From Lepidodermella squamata (lineage: Eukaryota; Gastrotricha): a stretch of DNA of 64,000 nucleotides. The stretch spans positions 62,001 to 126,000 of the forward strand of contig JBLDXI010000032.1 in NCBI GenBank assembly GCA_047495785.1. Direction: 5' to 3'. Below, piece by piece: positions 10,997 to 23,019 of the stretch (positions are counted from its first letter, which is position 1; each line of letters starts with the position of its first letter). A program made the translations under genes and the position numbers. The notes beneath the pieces are model-generated. The model was not told the DNA's origin. It made no database searches and saw nothing but the letters and a program-made list of their open reading frames with translations.

Positions 10997-13900
10997 TCAT
11001 TTTTCAAGCTGATGTTTTATCCAGCATTTTTTACAGACGGCTATTAGGCATGTCTGACAAAATTCCGATGTCGCTTTTCTGAGGCCGAGTCTTTTACAAA
11101 GCTGACAATCTGTTCGTTTTCTTCGGCCATCAGGTCCTCGTTCTTCTTTCACCTTCCTTATATGGCGCTTCCCTTCTCTCAAATTATTGACATTTTCATT
11201 GGCTTCAACAAAACGAACGCGCTTCCTTCGAGGAAATTCGTTCTCGTTCTCGATATCACTGTCGCTCCCATTTCCTAAATCTTGCTGTTGCTGTTGACGA
11301 TCTGGCGAATGAAGGCGAGACGATTCCTCATTTCGCTTGTTATCGTCAGAGTGTACTCGGCTTTCGATAGTGGCAGGCTGAATTTCTCGGAATGGTTGAC
11401 GTTCGGGTCTGTTACTTAGGCGGGTGCTATCGAGATGGTGGCGACTTTCAAAGTTCTCACCCTCGTCCATCAGAGCTTCTAAAAAATAAAAAAATCGACG
11501 TGAAGCGTATTTTTGCAAATTTTTAATCGTACCTAGCTCTTCAGTTATGATTATAAAACAGTTAGGAGACTGGGGAATATTGAGCGTTTGATTCTGTCCG
11601 GTCAGCCAAATTGAATAGCAGTTGCATGCACCGTTGCAGTTGCAGCTCCAAGGCGGCTCTTGTCGAAGCGGTGCCTGCGGTGCTGTATTTGGAGGCGCAG
11701 AGTCTGTCGGGGTAGCGAAAGGCTCGTTTTGCCTTCGAAATGCCGACAGCGGAATTTCGTCCACAGCGGAAATATTCGGTTGTAGATTCAGCTGTGATCT
11801 TCTATCGTTCGCAGCTTCTCTTTCAAACACGAAACTGTCGTAAGTTCGCAACTGTAGCATTTCGCGGACTAAAATTTCACGGAATTGCCTGATTTGCATA
11901 TTTCTCCCAGTTATCTAAAGAAAGAAGGAATAAAATTGCGAATTAAAAATCACAAATAAATTGCAGATACCGAATTAAATAATAGCCACGAGTTAGATAC
12001 GGCTGATCCCAAAAGAAGCTCCACAACCAGCCTGACTTGCCAACGGGACGTACGCCGTAAATTGTGATGATAGGAATTTAACTGGTCGGATTTATCAATA
12101 CCGATTTTTGCTAAACTGTACTCGGTAACGGCATGAGGCTTCGACTTGCCCTTTCCATCGGTAACCAGATCAGGTTGACAAGCAGTGGTTATCATGTGGA
12201 CTTCGCGTTTGTCTTTAAACTTCATATAAGTGACTCCATGAGAACTTAACATTGCACTCGAGACGCAGCCTTTTTTTAAATTGGCACCGCTTACAGAGGT
12301 AGGCAAACCTCGTCGGTTGCTTCGAATCGTACCAGTACAATGCGTATTAACAGCCACCAGTGACTTCGCTAGAGTAACAGATGAATACCAGTTGTCCACG
12401 AAAAGATGCCGGCCTTGATTCAAAAGATTGCTGTTCCTCAGGAGTCGGCGAACCACATTTTCAGCGGCATTGCGGTCTTTCCGATCTGATTTCCCGGTAT
12501 ACGTTTCCACGTCGTAAACATACCCTTAAAAAAAATGTAAAAATTTAAAAAAAAATAAAAAAAAACTGAATTATTTTACCTGTTACGTTGCAGAGCTTGA
12601 AGAGTTTTATGCCGAACTTGTGTCGCTTGCCTTTGATGTACTGCTTCCAAAATAAACGACCGCGCCAGGGAACCATAGTTTCATCAATCACGATTCTCTC
12701 TTGAGGGATGTAGGACTCTCGAAATCGGCTGACTAGTTCTTCGATCACTGGACGAACTCGCCATAATCGATCGGTGTAAGGTTCCAAGTCGTTTTCATTA
12801 ATAGCCGTTAGATCTCGAAAGTCCCAGTTGGCGAGCAGCTCGAAAAACCGTGCCCGAGTAAAAAATCTCGGAACGACCTATTACGACATTATCATATGAA
12901 TCATAATTTTTTGCGATTTATATTCTTACCTGATTATGAAAAAGAGCGTCGTTCGACCAGTATTCATCTATTGTGGGATATTGAACAAGACCCATGTAGA
13001 GTAGCACGCCGAGGAAAAGTATTATTTCAAGCCTGCTCGTATTCTTCCAACCCGGCGATTTTCTTTCACCAGAAGCATTGGTGTTGGTGACAAAGATGTC
13101 GAGCAAATTTTCAGTCAGAAATTGGCGAAATACTGTAAAAGGGGTAACTTTTTCCGGAATATTGGTTGGCCCCGGCTCGGGAAAATTCTTATCGAATTTT
13201 TTCTGTTTCCCAGGGTCATGGTCGCCCCAAACTTCATTTCCAGATTCACGGATAATCCTGCTCAAAGGTTCTTCGTCGGATTCTTGATGCGCCCCCATTA
13301 GATTAATTAAGGGCTCATCATCGGAAATTCCACTGGGATTTTCGGAACTTTTGGACGTGGAACTCTCAGAATCTTCTGAATCTGACGAGAATTTCGTCAT
13401 ATCTATACTCGGCATTGAAGGGGTAACTGACGAAAGTCTAGTTTCAGCCCTGCTAACGGCGCCCCTGCCCCGTCCGCGACCTCGTCCGCGGCGGCCACTG
13501 CCTCTTGGGCGACCTCTAGGACGCTTAACCTGGGAGATGTTTGGTTCAAGACCTAACTCATCGTCATCTAAAACTTCCTCTTCAACCACTACGCTTGTCT
13601 TTCTTTTTCTGCCACTACCCTTTGGCCGGCCTCTTTGACGATTCAACTGCGTTTTCACCCGAGATGAATCGCTACCGTTGGATTCCAAATCAGAATCACA
13701 GTCCGGATTATATTCCGAATCTGTATCAGTGTCGGAAGATGAAGAAGGGGGCGGCGAGAAATCCCGCGCACGCTTTGTTTGTTTAGCTCTTGACATTGAT
13801 TGGTTGACAACAATGATACAAATTTCAAATCAAAATTTGAAAATGAACTCAACAAAACCAAATTCACACTTGTGTGAATAATATTCTAGAAAACGTTCAT

Positions 13901-14115
13901 TGCAACATATGTCGGCTCACCACATACACACATGTGTGTAATTCACACAAACATCCATGTACACCATACACACACATGTGTGTATCGTCTAGCACAAACA
14001 TACGCCATATACACACATGTGTGTATTTACAAAAATCGTTATTACGTAATAACCGTGACGATCCGGATTTTTTGATATGTGCCAAAACTTTTGTATTGAT
14101 GTCCTCTATCGATTA
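10555..14115. mobile_element. piggyBac-type transposon, approximate extent
   Basis: The transposase gene is bracketed by the same palindrome TACACACATGTGTGTA: twice on the left (10664, 10705) and three times on the right (13925, about 13967, 14009), with a degenerate relative near 13867. TTAA sites occur on both outer sides, but I could not match terminal inverted repeats by eye, so the end points are approximate. Confidence 0.55.
10997..13796 (-). CDS. piggyBac family transposase, five exons
   Basis: Exons 13796-12930, 12877-12580, 12524-11971, 11914-11533 and 11478-10997 join in phase (introns 52-56 bp) into about 860 residues. The N-terminal third is acidic and Ser-rich, with AT-hook-like RPRGRPRGSGRRGRG repeats. 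The DDE domain is intact by inspection: Asp in VIDETMVPWRGR, Asp in HLFVDNWYSS and Asp in GIDKSDQLNSY. The C-terminus carries a Cys-rich zinc-binding motif (CQLCKRLGLRK...CQTCLIAVCKKCW), as piggyBac transposases use to bind their ends. All frames are open, so the element may be recent or active. The last intron is a multiple of three and could be retained. It lies between LamG-EGF copies 1 and 2. Confidence 0.88.
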
Positions 14116-14517
14116 AGAAAAAAAAATGGGGGGGTGTCTGAAAAGTGCATTTTTGCAAAACCCCCAGGAGCCAGTGAGCCTTCGATCAACTGCCCCTTTC
14201 ACTTTATATAGGATTTCAGATTGGAGATAAAAGATAGAACTATAGCAGTTAGACATTTTATGAACCAGAAAATGAGCCCTCCTATAAAGCTTGGAAATAT
14301 TTCAGGCCATTGCAAAAACAGGGAAAAGCACAACCCTCGGTCTTTAAGAAATCGAATTATCAACGCGTGAAATCAAATATTAGAATCGAGAAAATGAGTG
14401 AAATCGGTGGCTGGGTCAAGAGATCCGAACATCAGATAGTACAATCAGGAGCCACGCAAGCTGAAAATGTAAAGTGGCATCCTGCAAGCGTGAAAGACTT
14501 ATCGCTTCCAACTTACT
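13797..14517. other. Right flank of piggyBac and spacer
   Basis: This holds the right-hand palindromes to about 14026, then AT-rich spacer. Open frames here are short and unsupported. Confidence 0.4.
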
Positions 14518-17482
14518 TTAGGTTCCTGATGCAAGAAGAATATGAAAGGAAATTTCGGAATCAATGAAAACAGATAATTTACTTGTAGAGCAATCAGCTC
14601 CCGTCCAGCCAGCAATGCAGACGCATTGATTTGGCGCAACACATGTACCTCGAAGATAACAACCCGCGGGGCAGGTAGCTATTATGGAGATAGAAGGTTA
14701 CCTCTGATTACACAGTGATCAGTGATAACTGAGAAGAAAACGTACGCGCAGTACAATCTGGAGCCATCCAAGATGCTGTGCAGGAACAGCGGTTAGGTCT
14801 GATGCACGTTCCTCCATTTGGGCAACCAGATGGGCAGGCAGCTATAGATTTGAAAGCTTTAAATGTGGCTTATAGACGAATGTTATTGTTACGAGTATCG
14901 CACAACACCCCTGTCCAGCCTGGAGAACAGGTGCAGTTCGGTGCAGTCGGCGCCAAGCATCTTCCTCCAATGCCGCATCCTGGGTTGCATACAGCTGTAA
15001 AGGACGAAAAGCTGCGAAAAGGTGTTAGAGATTGAAAATCGAAAATGGTATACGGGTGGTGCAATCCAAGCCGCCCCAACCCGTCTGACACGTGCAGCGA
15101 GAACCTCCCGAACTGTTCATATCTCCAACGCAAGTTTCAGATTGGCAGTTGGCAGCACAGGTTATATCTGGCGAGAAAATAATGTGAAGACATACAGGTA
15201 GGTAAACAGTAATTACGGTTTATCAGCTTGCACTGATCTTTAAGCTTTGAAAGCTGGCTCAAGGTCAGGGCTGCTTTGTGAATTGAGAAACAAGCGTACT
15301 TGTTGTTGTACGCTGTATTCAATGAACCGCCATTGGGAATTCGTCTGAGATTCATAAATTTTTCGATTCAAAAATACGTAAAATATACAATTTATGAGAT
15401 TTGACAAAGCAAGTTCAAGTTGTTTTAAGTTGTCAACTTGAATTGGGGATTGAGATGGATCCCCACTGTATCCTACTTAAGAACTTGCCTGGCTCCTAGA
15501 AATAGCGTGCGATGAGTGATCACTGATGTTGGAGCCACAGGAAGGCTGAATTGATCATCACAGACGATCGTGAACTGCGAACTACTAGCGTTCCAGATCA
15601 TGGCATAGAACCGCCACCCAGTTAGGTTTGTCGAAAAAGAAGCAGCCGGGCCAGAAGGAGAAGAGTATCCGAACAAGTCATTTGTTTGTAAATCGTTCCC
15701 ATTAGTTCCGCTATAGCGCCACATAGCCGCGAATCCAGTCGTTCCATCGCCGAACTCAAAAACAGGTCCTCGCACCGGCAGATTTGCGAACACTGAAATT
15801 GTGAAAGAAGATGTAGTAACATTCAGAGCGTCCGCTGTTATGTTTATCCAATTGCTAGCAGTGCCGGTCTCAACAGCAGTGTCCGCGATTCCAAATGGTC
15901 CGACTGCATTTGGGCAAGAAGTTGGCTGATAGGTTGCGTCCATGTCATTGCCAGATATGTCTCGATTCCGAAACAGACTGTTTAACGGCCAATATCCGAG
16001 GAGGCTGGGTAAGCTTGCTTGGTTGCTGATAAATTGATACAAATGATCTCGGCCTGTGGGTTGCCCTGAAACGTTATACGACAATGCAAAGCAGGTAATG
16101 TTTTGAATTTTGAAATATATCCGGGGTTAAAAAAAGACAATTTTCACGGAGGATAGGTTTAGCCTTTGGGTCACGCAATCGTCAAAGATTTCTCACTTGA
16201 ACTCTGCAAGATTTAATCGAAACCGAATGAGCTATCTTTATCTGAAAATGACACATAATGTTCAAGAGATTCTCCGAACTTCTACCCAACTAGACACTTA
16301 ATTAACTGTTCGCTGGCAAGAGTCAATGAATCTCACGTGAATTGCATGAAGCACCAGTCCAGCTGTTGAAACACGTGCAGGTGTTAGGGCCTGTGCATCG
16401 ACCGCCAACGCCGCAATCAGGGTCACACATGGCTAGTGAATAGTGTACGATGGACTCTGACCCTTCAATATTGGAGAAGAATGGGAACATACGAATGCTG
16501 CAGTCCAAATTTGTCCAGCCAGTTTGGCAGGTACAACGGTAACCTCCAGGGGTGGTAATATCGCCAACACACGTTCCAGATTGGCAATTCGACGAACACG
16601 TAATCTCTGCAATAATAAACAGGCAATAATAAACTGCAAAAATAATCATCCAAGGGTTTGATATATTTATTTACGATTTATCATTTGACACTGACTGCGA
16701 AGGAGAGCCAGTTGCGCTGTATTGAATGCTGTTTTATGAATCGAAAAGCACGCGTATTTGTTGTTATACGGCCCAGACAACGCGTTATTGGGACTCGGAA
16801 GATTCCTGATAATGGAAAGGTTGGGGTATCATGGAACTCGTCTAATAGCCGGATGAACCGACCTTGCTCCCAGGTAAAGGTATTTATAAGTATCGAAAGA
16901 CGAAACGGTAAGAGGCGAACTGATTTGGTCGTCGCATGCTGTTGTCATTTTCGAAGTGCTAGCGTCGAAAACTTGGGCAACAAAGCGCCAGCCGGACATG
17001 TCGCAGTTCTGAATTATTTGTGCACCTTGTCCTGGGCCGGCGTAGATCGCATTTGGCTGCATGATTGTAGTGTCGGCTACAAGCCTCCAGAGAAGAGCGT
17101 AATTGTTTGTCGCGTTTTGGAATTCGAAGATCGGACCTCTTTTCGAGGTGTAGACATAGACGGCTAAGGTAACCGATGACGAGCCAATAATTAGAGCGTC
17201 GGAGGTTATGTTTAGGAAGTTTCCGGCGTTGTTAGCATGCGTTTCGATAGCTGAACCTGGTTGTCCAAAGGGGCCCTGTGTAACCGGAGAGGAGGTCGGC
17301 TGTGAGACAGCATCAATTCGGTTGCTTGAAATATCTCGCAGACCGAATAGCGAATTAAGCGGCCAATAGCCTAGGATGTTTGTCAAATTCAACTGATTCA
17401 CCGCATACTGGGAACCATAGTCCTGCCCATTCAACTCATGCGCTACAAGCACGGTGATGAGGAATAGAAATAGGTTTTCCAT
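14518..17482 (-). CDS. Secreted LamG-EGF-EGF-LamG-EGF x4 protein, copy 2
   Basis: Eleven exons: 17482-16863, 16805-16675, 16606-16493, 16432-16337, 16065-15489, 15344-15217, 15167-15054, 14994-14893, 14841-14746, 14678-14583 and 14525-14518; about 693 residues. It has a signal peptide (LFLFLITVLVAHELNG), then LamG/concanavalin-like domain 1 (GYWPLNSLFGLRDIS), EGF 1-2, LamG 2 (LLGYWPLNSLFRNRDIS) and EGF 3-6, each EGF with six Cys on one phase-1 exon. It is probably an extracellular adhesion or recognition protein; no transmembrane segment is seen. The intron after exon 5 starts with GC (AG|gcaagt), as at the same place in the other copies. The copy ends CSTRT, at a TAA where copies 1 and 3 continue. 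DNA from about 16700 to 17200 is nearly identical to copy 1. Confidence 0.85.
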
Positions 17483-18987
17483 ATTCTTCGAAGTTATTCT
17501 TCAGCAAGTAAAATCAAATGAGGTTGTTTGACAATATAAAAAATGCCTGCTCATCTAAATCATTTAGTCATTGTCATCTTATCGAACAGTTTTGCGTGGC
17601 TAATTAATTTATAGGTGAATAAATTCTCGAAGTTCGTCTCCTCTAATATTGAAAATATCGCACCAACAGACGAGCGTAATTGCCGCTGCAGTTAATGTTG
17701 ATAGTTGGATGGTTTTTGGTGGATATTCTTCAAAAGCGAAGGTGCAAAGAATGGTTTTCACGGAACTAGCTCATCTATAAATTAATGAGCCGCCGTCGGC
17801 AACAAAATGACGCTGCAAATTAATAAGTGATGATTCTTACGTGATTTGCCTAGATCATTAAAATACCAAGTCATCAGTCGGTCACCGCACCGAAAAGATG
17901 CAGTGCAGGAACAGCGGTTAGGTCTGGTGCAAGTTCATTGCAGATGAATAAGAAGTAAGACAGTAACTAGTCTCAAGCCTTCCTTGCAGCAAATTCAGTG
18001 TCGATCAGAATTACTTCGTTCTAAATAGACATTGTTGACGTTTCCGTGCTATTCTTCACTAACGCCCTATAATAGTTCCTGTCAACATTAGCCAGTACAA
18101 CATTAGTTACAGTTCCAACACTTTTCTCTACAAAATCCTTTGCGGAAAGACGTGAATTATTGTGACTTCATTCGATTGACTGCAAGCCAGATGAGTCTGA
18201 TATTTCCTGCATTTCAGCGTCTAGTCCTTACAGATCACGTGGTCTTGTTTATTATTTATTATTCGTCCAGGGTGAACGATTTAAAGTTGTTATCGATTTC
18301 AGAAATGATTGTTCGCCTCAGTCCTTGGTGAGATTGTAGAATAATTTCGAGCGCTTTATAGCGATTAGGGCTTGGGATAGCATGATGGATTTAACAATGA
18401 TTTAATTAATACAGCGTGGTTTGCCTCTTCATCGGAAACGCTATTGTGGAAACGCTATTCCTGTTCACTTTACACTCTCCTGAATCCAGAGTCCGAATGA
18501 GATTCTGGCGTCGCATCATCCGTTTGAGTCAGAGACGCATTCAACGTTGATAAAAACCAGTTAGATGGAATTTCATATTTGATGGTACCCAAAGTTGTAC
18601 CTAGCTGGTAGTTCTATCAAATTTGTACTTTTTAGGTACCCCTGCCGATTGCTTAACTCACAAATTTCGGAAAGATATATAGGACGTTTTGGAAGTTAGC
18701 CCAAGTCGAATTTCGTCAAGAACCCAACTATAAAATCAGACAGCATAAGTAAGTGTAGATGGACGCTTTGTTGTTCAAGCTTGTAACGGATTACGGGATC
18801 GTTTCTGGATCGCTTCAACTTCCGTTCTGTTCACAATGAATAAAATAAATATCACGGCAAGCTCATTTATATTCCCGCACATCGAATTGATTTATTCAAC
18901 GGAATACTGCATTATAAATTCGTTTAGAAAATTGTAGAACTATTGACGTTTAACACAACAATTTTTGTAAGAAAGGAATAGAGGGGC
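17483..18987. other. Intergenic
   Basis: It includes the promoter side of LamG-EGF copy 2; part of it (about 17650-17830) is duplicated at 8490-8640. Near 17900 there is a short EGF-exon-like stretch ('gtgcaggaacagcggttaggtctg') with no open context. No gene is supported. Confidence 0.45.
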
Positions 18988-21907
18988 TTAGTGATCAGCT
19001 GATTCAGCGTTGGCGCTGTGCGTGAAAATCAAAGGGCGCAACCTGGAGCGATGCAAGCTAATAAATAAAACACGATCAACTGCAAGCAAGAAAAAGAAAA
19101 TTTGAATTCGAACTTACCCTGAGTTCCTAGGACAAAAGAAACAGCAAAAAAAGAATTACTAATTGATAGATAAATTAAAAATTACTAGTTGAGCAATCAG
19201 CGCCCGTCCAGCCAGCATTGCAGACGCATTGATTGGGGGCGGCACAAGTACCCCGAAGGAAACAACTTGCCGGACAGATGGCTATTGATGAGATTGAAGT
19301 TCAGTATCATAGATAGATGTAAGAAAATTCAAATTAAATTTTAGAGCTGCGAGGAAAAATTTACGAGTAGTACAATCGGGGGCCATCCAAGATGCTGCGC
19401 AGGAACAGCGGTTAGGTCTGATGCACGTTCCTCCATTCGGACATCCGGATGGGCAAACAGCTGGGAAATAGAAGGCTTTGCAACTGTATGGATTATTAAA
19501 GTATCGCTTACGGGTATCACACAACACCCCAGCCCAGCCTGGAGTACAAGTGCAAGAGTTCGGCGCCAAGCATCTGCCTCCAATGCCGCATGCTGGGTTG
19601 CATACAGCTGTAAAGGACGAAAAGCTGCGAAAAGGTGTTAGAGATTAATAATCGGCAATATAATACGGGTAGTACAATCCCAGCCTCCCCAGCCAGTCTG
19701 ACACGTGCAGCGAAACCCTCCTAAACTATTCAGATCTCCAACGCAAGATTCAGCCAGACAGTTAGTAGGACAAGCTATTTCTGGCGAAGAAATTGTTGAT
19801 GTATAAATGTTAGGCAGAAAGAAATTCACGGTTTATCAGCTTGCATTGTTCCTTGAGCTTTGAAAGCTCGTTCGATGTCAGAACGGTTTTGTGGATCGAC
19901 GTACAGGCGTATGTATTGTTAAACGCCCCATTGAAACTAGTTGAAGGTATTCGCCTGAAAATGGACCAAATTAGTCGAATATCTCAAATCTCAAATCTGT
20001 GACTCTATTCTTGGTATGGTTTACATTAAAAAGCTTATTAACTCGCCTTGCTCCCAGGTAAAGAGTGGATGCCGTATATATAGCCGATATCTTCAGGGGA
20101 ACACTGAATTGATCGTCGCAGAGAATTGTCATTTGAGAGCTGTTTGCGTTCCAAATCATAGCGTAGAATCGCCACCCCGTCATATTGGCTTGCAAATATT
20201 TCCAAGGGCCATTGTAAGAAGAGTAGCCGACCAAGTCGGTTGGTTGTAAGTCGTTTCCATTAGTTGTGCTGTAACGCCACAATGACGCAAATCCACTGGT
20301 CCCATCGCCGTACTCGAAAACTGGGCCTCGCCGTGGCAAGTTTGCAAAGACAGTAATTGTGAAAGAAGTCGTTAGGACGCCTGATGGGATATTTATCCAA
20401 TTTCCAGCGGTTCCAGTCTGTAGCGAAGTGTTCAGTTGCTCGTAGGGTCCAATGGCCGCGGGGCAAGGGGTTGGCTCAAATGTCGCGTCAATTCCATTGC
20501 CAGATATGTCTCGATTCCGAAACAGAGCGTTCAGCGGCCAATATCCGAGAAGGCTAGGCAAACTTGCCTGGTTCGTGATAAATTGTTGGACATTATCTCG
20601 GCCGGACGTCAATTCTGAAAACACCAGCGGAGCTTTAAAACTATAATTGCTAGCACTTATGCTCGAAGATAGGCTAATATTGAAGGATTGGGCTATGGTT
20701 GGGAAAGAAGACTTTTCTTCCCAGAAAGGAAACTTTATTTGCCTAGTCTAACTATCTATCAAGGGTAAAAATTAAAAATTAGTTAATTCTCACGAGTTGT
20801 GCAGAGAGAACCAGTCCAGCCATTATAACAAGAACAGGTATTAGGAGCAGTACATCGGCCGCCAACACCGCAGGTAGGATCACAAACGGCTGATCGGAAC
20901 GGTTAAATACTACAATTCGAACGTAATTATCGTTTTGAATGGGACATACGAATGCTGCAATCCCAGTTTGTCCAACCGAATTGGCAAGTGCATCGATAGC
21001 CTCCTGGAATTAAAAGATCCCCAACGCATGTCCCAGCCTGACATTTGGTCGAACAGGTGATTTCTATAGTGGTATTATAACGGATTGAACATAACATTGC
21101 AATACTTGAAAGCGTCTTACGATTGATAATTTGGCATTGATTTCGAAGAAGAGCCAACTGCGCTGCGTTGAGCGCTGTTTTATGTATTGATAAGCAAGCG
21201 TATTTGTTGTTGTACGGCCCAGACAACGCGTCACCTGGAAGTTTCCTGTCAAGGCAGAGAATTTATGATTATGAGGTGATATGTAATACTAACCTCGTTC
21301 CAAGGTAAAGGGTCCTATAAGTACTAATCAACGAGGTGGTAAGAGGTGAACTTATTTGATCGTCGCAAACTGCTGTCATTTTCGTAGTGGTAGAGTCGAA
21401 AACTTGCGCAACAAAGCGCCAACCAGACATGTCGCAGTTCTGAATTATTTCGGACCCTGGGCCGGGTGAGACGTAAATAGAATTTGGCTGCATAATATTG
21501 GTGTCGGACACAAGCCTCCAAAAATGAGCGTAATTGATCGTTGCGTCCTCGAATTCGTAGATCGGACCTCTTATTGAGGTAAGCACGAAGCCGGCTATGG
21601 TTACTGATGATGCGCCAACATTCAGAAGGTCCGAAGTTATGTATAGGTAATTTCCGGTGCTGTTTGCGTGAGTTTCGATCGCGGTGCCAGGCTGCCCAAA
21701 GGGACCAACGGTCACCGGCGAAGAAGATGGCGCAGAAGTCGCATGGATTAGATTTGCCGAAATGTCTTTTAGTCCGAACAGTGAATTCAGTGGCCAATAC
21801 CCAATGATATTAGAAAAATTCAACTGGTTAAGGGCGAACTGAGTGCCGTAATCTTGTCCCCGTACTTCATGCGTGGTGATTAATAGAAGGATAATGTGTT
21901 GAAGCAT
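18988..21907 (-). CDS. Secreted LamG-EGF-EGF-LamG-EGF x4 protein, copy 3
   Basis: Exons: 21907-21294, 21245-21121, 21063-20950, 20889-20794, 20614-20047, 19954-19830, 19780-19667, 19607-19512, 19460-19365, 19281-19186, 19126-19118 and 19079-18988; about 714 residues. The signal peptide is MLQHIILLLITTHEVRG. The first LamG starts DYGTQFALNQ and carries GYWPLNSLFGLKDIS. Two EGF domains follow, then a second LamG (GYWPLNALFRNRDIS) and four more EGF domains, one per exon and all phase 1. The fifth intron has a GC donor (AG|gcgagt). The last two short exons encode a basic tail weakly similar to copy 1 and are uncertain. It is more diverged from copies 1 and 2 than they are from each other. Confidence 0.83.
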
Positions 21908-23019
21908 TTTTAGCGTATTTCAATCCTAACTAAAAAAGAGCGAAGGTAAAAGAGAAAAGACTGTCGTTTTATTTTGAGGTAGCAGTTATACGATCAGCAA
22001 GTCATTAATTCATTGATGAAGCCTTGTCTGCGGCGGTAAAATGTGAATGTAAATTCTAACGATCATGTCAAAAAATAAGCTGCCAATCATCTCCATCGAT
22101 CTAAACATCGATCTAAATATTTCTATCCACATCACGAAAGCGTTTTCTTCATTCCTAAATAACACTGTGTACTTTTATTGGTAATCTTTGTTTGCGTCAT
22201 CGGATGAAGGTAGGTGCGCAAACGAACAGTGACAAAGGCAACTCGTGAGTCTCGTGTAGTTCGATCGAGCATGCCAGCCAAACCGAGCTATTCACTGCCT
22301 GCTAATCATTTTCAGCACCAGTCACTCAAACGGCACCTAATAATCAATCACGAGTAGGAATCCCAGCAATGCCGTAACATCATGAATGAAAAAAACACAT
22401 GTTCATTATAGGGCGACTTTGCAGTCATGTGATCTGAAAGATTTGAAAGATTTTGGGACAAGGGACAATGCAAAAAATACCTAATCAACAAAAAAGACCG
22501 GAAGCGTTTCCAGCCGCATATGAATGAAACACAGCCCATGATATTACAGTGTGTCCAAGAAATTGAGGTCAAAGCTGTTTACCTGCTTTTTCATCAATTC
22601 AAGGATTTTTTTTTCCATAAAGTCTATGAGGTTGGGCAGATCCGTACGAAAGAGGATTCTCGCCTGTTAGACATTGCTCATTGCCGCGCGATCAACAGTT
22701 GGCAACAGGGCTACAACCCCAATTTGTAAGACAGCTGAAAACAACGATTTTCACGTATCATTTATGATTTTCGCACACATCAAAAACCGTTCGAAATGAC
22801 AGATTTCAGATGTCATTTCAATGTCAGATGTAGCCTCATGGATAAGCTCCTCGAAGTGATGAAAAATCAGGTGAATAACTTTGACCTCAATTTCTTGGGC
22901 ACTCTGAATAACATGAGAACATAACAGATTCAGCGATGTTTTTATTGAGAAGGGTCAGCACAAATCAAATCGGGAAAATGAAAGATCACAGTGAGATAGT
23001 ATCAGTAAAATATAATGTA
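21908..23019. other. Intergenic
   Basis: This is the divergent upstream region of LamG-EGF copy 3 and the 3' flank of the ankyrin gene. Short inverted words occur near 22550 and 22900 ('aattgaggtcaaag' and 'tttgacctcaatt'). No gene is supported. Confidence 0.45.

Noticed and set aside
10997-13796. Domesticated host gene derived from piggyBac
   Set aside because: The catalytic triad, Cys-rich end-binding domain and flanking palindromes are retained, so a mobile element is simpler.
13874-14116. Cys/His-rich small ORF over the CACACATGTGTG palindromes
   Set aside because: The Cys-His pattern is an artefact of translating the palindromic repeat.
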